Positions 16,159 to 23,034 of a DNA stretch of 23,034 nucleotides are shown piece after piece (positions within the stretch are counted from its first letter, which is position 1; the number at the start of each line of letters is the position of its first letter). Both the position numbers and the translations under genes were made by a program. The stretch is from JBMOLK01 sp049325575 (GTDB lineage Bacteria > Bacillota > Clostridia > Acetivibrionales > Acetivibrionaceae), in assembly GCA_049325575.1 (NCBI GenBank), contig JBMOLK010000027.1, forward strand, positions 1-23,034, read 5' to 3'. A model generated the notes under the pieces. The model did no database searches and had not been told where the DNA came from. It was given only the letters and a program-made list of their open reading frames with translations.

Positions 16159-18693
16159 ATGAAATTTCTAAAGAACCAGAAAATGGGGATTAAGTTAACC
16201 GTAGTTATAGTATTAACATTAATTATTGCATTTACCATTAACATTACTTTAACAATTCTACAGTTCAGTGAATACAATGAAAAGGTTAGCGAGGAACAGG
16301 CTATTAGGGGAATGGAAGGGTTAGACGCAAGGCTGGAAGATTTGAAAACTGAAGCAGTAAACATAGGAAATATCCTGTCAACAAATCAGGAGATAGTCAA
16401 AGCTATAGAAGCGGGAGATTCTCAAAATCTTTTGAAAGTTCTGGATACTGCAGTAGCTAAAAGCACAATAGACTTTGTAACAGTAACGGATGACAAAGGT
16501 ATGGTAATTGTGAGAACCCATGACCACGAGAAGAAAGGTGATAGTATCGTCGATCAGGTAAACATTAAGTCTGCTTTGGCAGGAACTACTTTTTCGACAG
16601 TTGAAAAAGGAAGTGTAATAAATTTTTCTGTACGGGCAGGTGTTCCTGTTAAAAATGGAAATGGTGAAATTATTGGAGCTGTTTCTGCAGGTTACAGGCT
16701 TGATAAAGTAGAGCTGCTGGATCAAATCAAGGCATTATATAAAACTGACGTTACAATCTTTTTTGGTGATGTACGGCATAATACTACCATTGTGAAGGAT
16801 GGTAAGAGAGTAATTGGAACAAAGCTTGACGCAAAGATAGCGGAGAAGGTGCTGGTAAGGAATGAACAGCATATAGGGGCTGCAGTTATTCTTGGTATGC
16901 CTTATGTAACAGCTTATAAACCCCTTATTGGCCCAAATAATCAAGCTATAGGGGTGGTTTTTGCAGGTCAGCAGCTTAAAGATGTTCTTACTGCCAGGAA
17001 TAACCTGATTACTACCATCCTGTTGTTTACGATTCCCCTAACACTGATCCTTATAATTTTTATAGGCATCTTTGTAAGAAAGAATATAACAAATCCTTTG
17101 GGAAGACTGGTTCATCTTTCCAACACACTTGCTGAAGGAGATGTCAATGTTTCAATTAAATCCGACTCAAAGGACGAGATAGGAGAGCTGATGAACTCCT
17201 TCGGAAGAATGGTTGATAACATCCGCCAACAGGCCAATGCAGCAGAAAAAATCGCTGTTGGAGATTTAAATGTAGAGATTAAACCTAAATCAGAAAGGGA
17301 TATTCTTTCAAACAGCATGACACTTGTGGCCAAGACACTCTCTGATCTGGTTAAAGAAGCGGAAATGTTAACAAACTCTGCAGTTGAAGGTAAACTTAAA
17401 ACCAGAGGAGATACCGGCAAATTTAGCGGAGTGTATAAAGAAATCCTAGAGGGTGTTAATAATACTCTTGATGCAGTGGTTGAACCGATAAATGAAGCAT
17501 CCATGGTGTTAAAAGAATTATCGGAGGGTAATCTTAAAGAGTATGTTAAAGGAAACTATGAGGGAGATCACGCAGTTATAAAGGATTCATTAAACAGCAC
17601 TGTTGATACGTTGTCGGAGTATATACGTGAAATCACTGATGTACTGACAGAGCTGTCAAAGGGGAATCTGCATGTAAGCATAGCTGGAGAGTATAAAGGC
17701 GACTTTGTAGGAATAAAGAATTCTCTAAACATGATTATTGAATCGCTAAACAGTGTTCTGTCTGATATTAATAACGCTGCTGAACAGGTTGCAGCAGGGT
17801 CCAGACAGGTATCGGATACAAGCACCTCTCTATCGCAGGGTTCAACAGAGCAAGCAAGCTCAATTCAACAGCTAAGCGCTTCTGTTGAGGAGATTGCCGC
17901 AAAAACCAAAAAGAATGCTGTCAGTGCAAAAGAGGCAAACGATCTGGCTTTAGTGGCAAAGGATACTGCTGTTGAAGGAAACAATCGAATGAAGGATATG
18001 CTGCAAGCAATAAGCAAAATAAATGAGTCCTCGGTAAGTATATCTAAAATTATTAAAGTAATAGATGAGATTGCGTTTCAGACTAATATTCTGGCTCTAA
18101 ATGCTGCGGTAGAGGCTGCAAGAGCCGGACAGTACGGAAAGGGTTTTGCCGTGGTAGCAGAAGAAGTTAGAAATCTTGCTGCAAAAAGTGCAGCTGCAGC
18201 TAAAGAGACCACAACACTGATAGAGGATTCAATAAACAGGGTAGAAGCGGGAACAAGTATTGCCAATGACACCGCTGATGCACTAAATAGAATAGTTGAC
18301 AACATTTCCAGAGTATCCTCCTATGCAAGCAGCATTGCAGAGGCTTCCAATGATCAAGCCACTTCAGTTGCTCAGATCAACCAGGGTATAGGTCAGGTAT
18401 CACAGGTAATTCAAACAAATTCGGCAATATCACAACAAAGCGCAGCAGCTAGTGAAGAACTATCAAGTCATGCGGAAATACTAAAGGATCTAGTCGGGAA
18501 TTTTAATTTGAAAAGGAACAATTCCAAAAAGAATCATAATGAAGAGTTAACTCCTGAAATACTGAAAATGCTTGAGAAAATGACTCTAGAAAAAGATGGA
18601 GAAGGTACAAATACGTCGAATAAAGGTAAAAAGGCAGGGAGATCGGATAAGCTTAAAATTGACCTGCAAGATAAAGAATTTGGAAAATATTAA
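16159..18693 (+). CDS. Methyl-accepting chemotaxis protein with Cache-type sensor and multiple HAMP units
   Basis: ATG 16159 is preferred (GGAAGGG nine bases upstream); an in-frame ATG at 16141 has no such site. 844 residues. TM1 ~12-35, extracellular sensor ~40-280 that looks like a double Cache fold (VTVTDDKGMVIVRTHD; a second unit ending IGVVFAGQQL), TM2 ~284-306, HAMP ~307-360, then two or three HAMP-like repeats with the recurring pattern ELSEGNL / ELSKGNL. The signalling domain has the conserved tip DEIAFQTNILALNAAVEAARAG (first half shown, ~636-657) followed by GKGFAVVAEEVRNLA. It signals through CheA/CheW; the ligand is unknown. No C-terminal CheR-binding pentapeptide. It stands alone, with no chemotaxis genes beside it. 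Confidence 0.93.
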   Translation: MKFLKNQKMGIKLTVVIVLTLIIAFTINITLTILQFSEYNEKVSEEQAIRGMEGLDARLEDLKTEAVNIGNILSTNQEIVKAIEAGDSQNLLKVLDTAVAKSTIDFVTVTDDKGMVIVRTHDHEKKGDSIVDQVNIKSALAGTTFSTVEKGSVINFSVRAGVPVKNGNGEIIGAVSAGYRLDKVELLDQIKALYKTDVTIFFGDVRHNTTIVKDGKRVIGTKLDAKIAEKVLVRNEQHIGAAVILGMPYVTAYKPLIGPNNQAIGVVFAGQQLKDVLTARNNLITTILLFTIPLTLILIIFIGIFVRKNITNPLGRLVHLSNTLAEGDVNVSIKSDSKDEIGELMNSFGRMVDNIRQQANAAEKIAVGDLNVEIKPKSERDILSNSMTLVAKTLSDLVKEAEMLTNSAVEGKLKTRGDTGKFSGVYKEILEGVNNTLDAVVEPINEASMVLKELSEGNLKEYVKGNYEGDHAVIKDSLNSTVDTLSEYIREITDVLTELSKGNLHVSIAGEYKGDFVGIKNSLNMIIESLNSVLSDINNAAEQVAAGSRQVSDTSTSLSQGSTEQASSIQQLSASVEEIAAKTKKNAVSAKEANDLALVAKDTAVEGNNRMKDMLQAISKINESSVSISKIIKVIDEIAFQTNILALNAAVEAARAGQYGKGFAVVAEEVRNLAAKSAAAAKETTTLIEDSINRVEAGTSIANDTADALNRIVDNISRVSSYASSIAEASNDQATSVAQINQGIGQVSQVIQTNSAISQQSAAASEELSSHAEILKDLVGNFNLKRNNSKKNHNEELTPEILKMLEKMTLEKDGEGTNTSNKGKKAGRSDKLKIDLQDKEFGKY

Positions 18694-18714
18694 TCAGAAA
18701 TCTAACTTTATACC

Positions 18715-18743
18715 TTGACAGTATGAAATGTTTCCTTTATTAT
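18715..18743 (+). promoter_or_regulatory. Consensus sigma-A promoter of the valS T-box operon
   Basis: Perfect TTGACA (18715-18720), 17-base spacer, TATTAT (18738-18743). Transcription would begin near 18750, ahead of the T-box leader. Confidence 0.85.
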
Positions 18744-18774
18744 TTTGTTAAGATTCATTATCACGATAAAAACT

Positions 18775-19060
18775 ATGATCAAGAGGAGTAAACAGTGACG
18801 GCTTAAAAGAGATGGGAAATCGGTGGCTGGAAGTTTCCCTTAAGTATCAGGCTGTTGAAGGTAGCTTGGGAGTTCTGCAGTTGAAAAGACGTATTTAGTA
18901 GGCTGCAGCGGTATAGAGCCGTTATTTCGAAGCCTTTGATGGAAGTCATATAAGACTTCATTTTAGAGGGCTGAGCTGTCCGATTATTTCGGGAATTTTG
19001 GTGGTACCGCGAAAATAGCCTTTCGTCCAATTATGTGGATGAAGGGCTTTATTTATTTTT
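18775..19060 (+). promoter_or_regulatory. T-box riboswitch, valine specifier
   Basis: The T-box sequence TGGTGGTACCGCG is at 18999-19011. Stem I can be drawn: CAAG (18780-18783) pairs with CTTG (18865-18868) and AACAG (18791-18795) with CTGTT (18852-18856). These enclose a specifier loop whose right side reads GAAG-GTA-G, placing the specifier GUA (Val) at 18861-18863. The distal AGAGATGGGAAAT...GTTTCCC arm is typical. The UGGU of the antiterminator bulge fits an acceptor end with discriminator A, as in tRNA-Val. Uncharged tRNA-Val should favour the antiterminator and so expression of the downstream genes. Confidence 0.93.
19017..19060 (+). terminator. T-box conditional terminator
   Basis: AGCCTTTCGTCC pairs with GGATGAAGGGCT across an 8-base loop (with G-U pairs), followed by TTATTTATTTTT. 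It competes with the T-box antiterminator. Confidence 0.9.
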
Positions 19061-19073
19061 CTAATGCTATGTT

Positions 19074-19172
19074 AGAGATAACGAACTGTAAAGATAAACA
19101 TGTAATTCGCTCCGCTAATTTGATACAAATGGCTTGCCTATCTTGTTTATCTACTTTTACAGTTTGATCTCT
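19074..19172. repeat. Long imperfect inverted repeat between T-box and downstream genes
   Basis: AGAGAT (19074-19079), AACTGTAAA (19085-19093) and GATAAACA (19094-19101) pair with TGTTTATC (19144-19151), TTTACAGTT (19156-19164) and ATCTCT (19167-19172): 23 pairs with one internal loop and one 4-base bulge, around a 42-base middle. The AAGGAGGGA ribosome site of the next gene starts two bases after it. It may be a second regulatory hairpin or a small MITE-like insertion. Confidence 0.75.
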
Positions 19173-19188
19173 ATAAGGAGGGACGGTA

Positions 19189-19428
19189 TTGTTTTATATA
19201 GTATTGCCATTGTTGTTTTTGGTTCCAGGTTTTGCTGCAGTTTTTATGGCCCAGGCAATAGTTGACAGATTTAAGCTTAACGAGAAGGTTCAATGCGATT
19301 TTGAACACGAGCTTAGCGAGGAAGAAATCCTGCAGTATAAAAATAATAAAGCGCTGCTTAATGTCAAGATGGCGGGTATGCTTACAGCTCTCCCCGGTAT
19401 TATATTGATTATTATTATATTTAGGTAG
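19189..19428 (+). CDS. Small membrane protein, function unknown
   Basis: TTG start, five bases after AAGGAGGGA; 79 residues. Two hydrophobic helices (about 2-23 and 60-78) flank a charged middle with a Glu-rich segment (EHELSEEEIL), so a hairpin topology is likely. No family recognised. It lies downstream of the valine T-box and 62 bases before valS, so it should be under the same control. Confidence 0.7.
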   Translation: MFYIVLPLLFLVPGFAAVFMAQAIVDRFKLNEKVQCDFEHELSEEEILQYKNNKALLNVKMAGMLTALPGIILIIIIFR

Positions 19429-19490
19429 GCTGCATGATATAAAGTACGTTGAAATCTGAAAATTTGATTTTTAAAACGGAGGTTTTATAT

Positions 19491-22142
19491 ATGAGTGAAG
19501 AAAAAAATATTGCAAAGACATATGACCCAAAGCAGGTTGAAGACAGACTGTACAAAGAGTGGATGGATAACGGTTATTTCCATGCCGTAGTAGACAAGAA
19601 CAAGACACCATATACCATTGTTATACCACCCCCGAATATAACGGGACAGCTTCACATGGGTCATGCCCTCGATAATACCCTTCAGGATATCCTGATAAGA
19701 TGGAAGAGGATGCAGGACTACTGTACCTTGTGGCTTCCGGGAACCGACCATGCTAGTATTGCTACCGAGGCAAAGATAGTTGAAGCTATGGCCAAGGAAG
19801 GTATTACAAAGGAAGATATCGGAAGAGAAAAGTTCTTGGAAAGAGCATGGGATTGGAAGGCCCATTATGGAGGAAGAATTGTTGAGCAGCTTAAGAAACT
19901 TGGAAGCTCATGTGATTGGGAACGTGAAAGATTTACAATGGATGAGGGACTATCGGAGGCTGTTAAGGAAGTTTTTATAAGGCTATATAAAAACGGACTT
20001 ATCTATAGGGGTGAAAGGATTATAAACTGGTGTCCCAAATGTAATACCTCTATATCTGATGCAGAGGTTGAGTATGATGAAAAGGCCGGGCACTTCTGGC
20101 ACATAAAATACCCTATAAAGGACAGCGGCGAATATCTTGTTGTTGCCACTACCAGACCTGAAACCATGCTGGGAGATACTGCAGTAGCAGTACATCCTGA
20201 AGATGAGAGGTACAGGCATCTTATCGGCAAGACGGTAGTTCTTCCGTTGATGAACAGGGAGATTCCGGTTATTGCCGACGAGTATGTTGAAAAAGAATTC
20301 GGAACCGGTGTAGTTAAGATAACCCCTGCACATGACCCCAATGACTTTGAAGTTGGTCTAAGACATAACCTGCCCCAAATAAGGGTTATGAATGATGATG
20401 CAACCATGAATGAGCTTGCCAGGCAGTACCAGGGCATGGACAGGTATGAAGCAAGAAAACAGATCATAAAAGATTTAGAGAATTTGGATCTGCTCCTTAA
20501 GGTTGAGGACCATACCCACAATGTAGGAACCTGTTATAGGTGTTCTACTGTTATAGAGCCTATAATATCAAAACAGTGGTTTGTTAAGATGAAGCCTCTG
20601 GCAGAGCCTGCCATTGAGGTGGTTAAAAACGGTACTATCAAGTTTGTACCCGAAAGGTTCTCTAAGATATACTTTAACTGGATGGAGAATATTCAGGATT
20701 GGTGTATTTCAAGGCAGCTGTGGTGGGGACACAGGATACCTGCATATTACTGCCAGGAATGCGGCTATATGATGGTAGATAGTGATATGCCGGATGTTTG
20801 TCCAAAATGTGGAAGTTCAAGAATTGAACAAGACCCGGATACCCTTGATACATGGTTCAGTTCTGCACTCTGGCCTTTCTCAACTCTAGGCTGGCCTGAA
20901 GAGACGGAGGATTTGAAGTATTTCTATCCTACCAATGTGCTTGTAACAGGCTATGATATTATATTCTTCTGGGTAGCCAGAATGATATTCTCCGGAATGG
21001 AGCATATGGGCAGGGAGCCGTTTAAATATGTATTTATACATGGTATTGTAAGAGACGCTCAGGGACGGAAAATGAGCAAGTCTTTAGGAAACGGTATTGA
21101 CCCTCTTGAAATAATTGAAAAGTACGGTACGGATGCATTAAGGTTTGCGCTTACTATAGGTACTTCTCCAGGGAATGATTTGAGATTTTCCGATGAAAAG
21201 GTTGAATCCAGCAGGAACTTTGCCAACAAGGTTTGGAATGCATCAAGATTTGTTCTCATGAATTTTGACGAAAATCTTGAGTTTTCAAAGGTTAACCCTG
21301 GCAAATTTACTACGGCGGATAAATGGATATTAAGCAGGATAAACAGCCTTACAAAAGAAGTTACCGAGAATATGGATAAATTCGAGCTTGGTATAGCTCT
21401 ACAAAAGATGTATGAGTTTATATGGGAAGAGTTCTGTGACTGGTATATTGAGCTTGTAAAGCCAAGACTCTATGACAGGGAAGACGATACAAGGCTTGAA
21501 GCACAGTATGTCCTGAATTATGTTCTAGGCTCGGCTATGAAGCTTCTACACCCCTATATGCCATTTATTACAGAAGAAATATACCGCCATCTTGTTTATG
21601 ATGATGCAAGTATAATGGTATCAAAATGGCCGGAATACAGGGAAGACTACAACTTCCCTGAGGAAGAGAAGAAGATGAGCCTTATCATGGATGCGATCAA
21701 GAACATAAGGAATATAAGGGCAGAAATGAATGTACCTCCATCAAGAAAAGCAAAAACAATATTCGTTGCAGCAGGAAGTGAAGAACAAACAACATTGAAG
21801 GAAGGAAAAGTATTCTTTGAAAGGCTTGCATCCAGTTCAGAGGTAGCTGTACAATCTGATAAGTCCGGCATTCCTACTGATGCAGTTGCTTCCATACTGG
21901 CTGGGGTTGAAATATTTATTCCTTTAGAGGATCTTATAGATATTGAGAAGGAGATAGAGAGACTGGAAAAGGAAATGGCCAATCTTCAAAAAGAGCTTGA
22001 AAGGGTAAACAATAAGCTAAGCAATGAGGGTTTTGTTGCAAAAGCTCCACAGAAAGTAATAGAAGAAGAGAAGGCAAAGAAGGAAAAATATCAGGAAATG
22101 TATGATAAGGTGGCGGAAAGATTAAATGGCCTTAAGAAATAG
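19491..22142 (+). CDS. valS: Valyl-tRNA synthetase (class I)
   Basis: ATG 19491 lies eight bases after GGAGG; an in-frame TTG at 19449 has no ribosome site and is rejected. 883 residues, the usual length. Seen: PPPNITGQLHMGHAL with the HIGH-type motif HMGH at 55-58; the editing (CP1) region with TTRPETMLGDTAVAVHP; zinc-binding Cys pairs (CPKC near 180, CYRC, CQEC...CPKC near 425-445); DWCISRQLWWGHRIP; KMSKS at 527-531; and the C-terminal tRNA-binding coiled coil (~815-883). It charges tRNA-Val with valine and hydrolyses mischarged threonine. The upstream T-box with a GUA specifier agrees with this identity. Confidence 0.98.
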   Translation: MSEEKNIAKTYDPKQVEDRLYKEWMDNGYFHAVVDKNKTPYTIVIPPPNITGQLHMGHALDNTLQDILIRWKRMQDYCTLWLPGTDHASIATEAKIVEAMAKEGITKEDIGREKFLERAWDWKAHYGGRIVEQLKKLGSSCDWERERFTMDEGLSEAVKEVFIRLYKNGLIYRGERIINWCPKCNTSISDAEVEYDEKAGHFWHIKYPIKDSGEYLVVATTRPETMLGDTAVAVHPEDERYRHLIGKTVVLPLMNREIPVIADEYVEKEFGTGVVKITPAHDPNDFEVGLRHNLPQIRVMNDDATMNELARQYQGMDRYEARKQIIKDLENLDLLLKVEDHTHNVGTCYRCSTVIEPIISKQWFVKMKPLAEPAIEVVKNGTIKFVPERFSKIYFNWMENIQDWCISRQLWWGHRIPAYYCQECGYMMVDSDMPDVCPKCGSSRIEQDPDTLDTWFSSALWPFSTLGWPEETEDLKYFYPTNVLVTGYDIIFFWVARMIFSGMEHMGREPFKYVFIHGIVRDAQGRKMSKSLGNGIDPLEIIEKYGTDALRFALTIGTSPGNDLRFSDEKVESSRNFANKVWNASRFVLMNFDENLEFSKVNPGKFTTADKWILSRINSLTKEVTENMDKFELGIALQKMYEFIWEEFCDWYIELVKPRLYDREDDTRLEAQYVLNYVLGSAMKLLHPYMPFITEEIYRHLVYDDASIMVSKWPEYREDYNFPEEEKKMSLIMDAIKNIRNIRAEMNVPPSRKAKTIFVAAGSEEQTTLKEGKVFFERLASSSEVAVQSDKSGIPTDAVASILAGVEIFIPLEDLIDIEKEIERLEKEMANLQKELERVNNKLSNEGFVAKAPQKVIEEEKAKKEKYQEMYDKVAERLNGLKK

Positions 22143-22316
22143 GCTTATTGACAGCAGGTTATTATAAATACTAAAGGTGTTTTGTGCAAAATGCAGCTTA
22201 AGATAGAAAATGCTGCATGTAAATACTCTAAAACTTGGTTTTTAGGCCCGAAATATGATAAGTGACACTGTTTGTACAAGGCGTGAATTGGTTTATGAAT
22301 TTTCATAAATTAATAC
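22143..22316. other. Intergenic region after valS
   Basis: No gene seen. A small hairpin (ATGCAGC at 22191-22197 with GCTGCAT at 22212-22218) lacks a T-run, so no convincing valS terminator is visible. Confidence 0.45.
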
Positions 22317-22345
22317 TTGCAAAAAAATGATCAATATGTTATTAT
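22317..22345 (+). promoter_or_regulatory. Strong putative promoter
   Basis: TTGCAA (22317-22322), 17-base spacer, TATTAT (22340-22345) preceded by TGT (extended -10). Start of transcription expected near 22352. Confidence 0.65.
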
Positions 22346-22427
22346 TTAAATAAGTTTTAGAAGAATTAAATTTAATACTGTATTAGGTTTTAGCTACCTG
22401 GTCGTGGTTTTATATAATAGCGCTGAT

Positions 22428-22470
22428 GCTTTCTTGATTTACTGTAAAAGTATGTCAAGAAAGCTTTTTT
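22428..22470 (+). terminator. Strong intrinsic terminator
   Basis: Perfect 10-bp stem GCTTTCTTGA / TCAAGAAAGC around a 17-base loop, followed by six T. It lies about 80 bases after the expected start of the 22317 promoter and about 190 bases before the response-regulator gene, so it defines either a short RNA of ~120 nt or an attenuator. Confidence 0.85.
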
Positions 22471-22509
22471 GTTTATCCGAAAAGGTGGGACTCCCAGGCA
22501 GGCAGTAGA

Positions 22510-22638
22510 ATGGGCCGTTGCTTCGGTGAGAAAATAGACGTATTAGGGTCATTAAAATTGCCGGATCTGGTAGGCATGCAGCAGAAGCTTCTTCGAATTA
22601 TGGATGAGATAGAAATAAAAAACTTTACTACAACTTAG
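22510..22638 (+). CDS. Doubtful 42-residue ORF
   Basis: ATG 22510 to TAG 22636-22638 gives MGRCFGEKIDVLGSLKLP followed by a helical, charged tail (LLRIMDEIEIKNF). The composition looks protein-like and the frame is open back to 22438. The ribosome site is poor (AGGCAG) and I know no match. It could be a small protein, the relic of a larger gene, or chance within a leader RNA. Confidence 0.25.
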   Translation: MGRCFGEKIDVLGSLKLPDLVGMQQKLLRIMDEIEIKNFTTT

Positions 22639-22661
22639 GGTTGTCTTTTGGAGGGATGAAA

Positions 22662-23034
22662 ATGGAATATGGAAAGTTTGTCTTAGCCGGAGAGGATAGG
22701 AAAGTGCTGGCAGGTGTTAAAAACGCCCTGGCAGCCAACGGGCATATCTATACAGGATATTCACAGGAACCTTTTAACGTTTTAAGACTTATTAGAAGAC
22801 ACACTCCCGATCTTGTAATTGTTGATGTAGGAAACAGCTTTAAGGAGCTTAGACAAACACTTGTAGTAATTGATGAAGAGCTTCTTGCAGCATGTATATT
22901 GATACTTGAGAATAGAAATGATGAGGTTTTTGACTTCTTAAGAAAGTCTAGAGTAATGACATATATAACAAAACCTGTTTTTGATGAAAATATTATTCAG
23001 ATTACCGACATATCTATTATTAACCACAAGAGAG
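22662..23034 (+). CDS. Response regulator receiver domain, atypical (3' end outside window)
   Basis: ATG 22662, six bases after GGAGGG; an ATG at 22656 touches that site. The 124 visible residues look like a CheY-type receiver: FVLAGEDRKVL with acidic E11/D12, LVIVDVG with the likely phospho-acceptor D55, and YITKPV with the conserved K104. The usual Ser/Thr position (end of strand 4, ILILEN) appears to be Glu or Asn, so the phosphorylation switch may be unusual. The output domain is not in the window; an ANTAR-type RNA-binding antiterminator is one possibility that would fit the attenuator upstream, but this is a guess. Confidence 0.7.
   Translation, partial: MEYGKFVLAGEDRKVLAGVKNALAANGHIYTGYSQEPFNVLRLIRRHTPDLVIVDVGNSFKELRQTLVVIDEELLAACILILENRNDEVFDFLRKSRVMTYITKPVFDENIIQITDISIINHKR

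Noticed and set aside
22471..22540. Resemblance to a class I c-di-GMP riboswitch (CCGAAAAGGTGGGAC segment)
   Set aside because: The following GCAAAGCC-type core and the second stem are not conserved, and the segment lies after the terminator.
1..23034. CRISPR arrays, tRNA or rRNA genes
   Set aside because: No regularly spaced repeats, tRNA cloverleaf or rRNA sequence was seen.

Overview
The window looks like a draft-assembly piece (10-N gap at 15689-15698) of a low-GC, Gram-positive, motile anaerobe of the Clostridia, possibly near Ruminiclostridium/Acetivibrio. This rests on the AT-rich sequence, strong GGAGG ribosome sites with several TTG/GTG starts, a valS T-box leader, a bacillota-type lipoprotein NagZ, an L,D-transpeptidase and a Cache/multi-HAMP chemoreceptor. 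Genus is inference; no database was consulted.

Layout. (1) 1-5641: the 3' part of a very large secreted modular protein (Ig-like, FN3, caspase-like, M23, peptidoglycan-binding, lytic transglycosylase, M15 peptidase), then a lipoprotein gene with an in-frame stop just after its lipobox. (2) 5642-8757: accessory, decayed DNA. It holds a promoter/leader/terminator unit, a small frameshifted gene, a strongly folded putative RNA, a tyrosine recombinase cut off in its catalytic domain, an opposing broken serine recombinase, and the 3' half of an IS256-family transposase. (3) 9064-10683: a YkuD L,D-transpeptidase whose C-terminal peptidoglycan-binding domain is put out of frame by a 17-bp tandem duplication, divergent from a class II (FucA-like) aldolase. 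(4) 10889-14321: a three-gene operon with a ZorA/MotA-like ion-channel protein carrying a long coiled tail, a ZorB-like OmpA/MotB protein, and a TPR protein overlapping it. (5) 14328-18693: convergent lipoprotein NagZ, then a chemoreceptor. (6) 18715-22142: consensus promoter, T-box (specifier GUA, Val), a second long hairpin, a 79-aa membrane protein, and valS. (7) 22143-23034: a promoter-terminator unit, a doubtful small ORF, and the start of an atypical response regulator that runs off the window.

The envelope theme is strong: murein hydrolases, L,D-transpeptidase, NagZ and a peptidoglycan-anchored ion-driven motor. The best candidate for an undescribed system is the ZorAB-like motor with a TPR partner in place of Zorya effectors; the giant caspase/multi-hydrolase protein is second. 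The mobile-element region is a graveyard rather than an active element.
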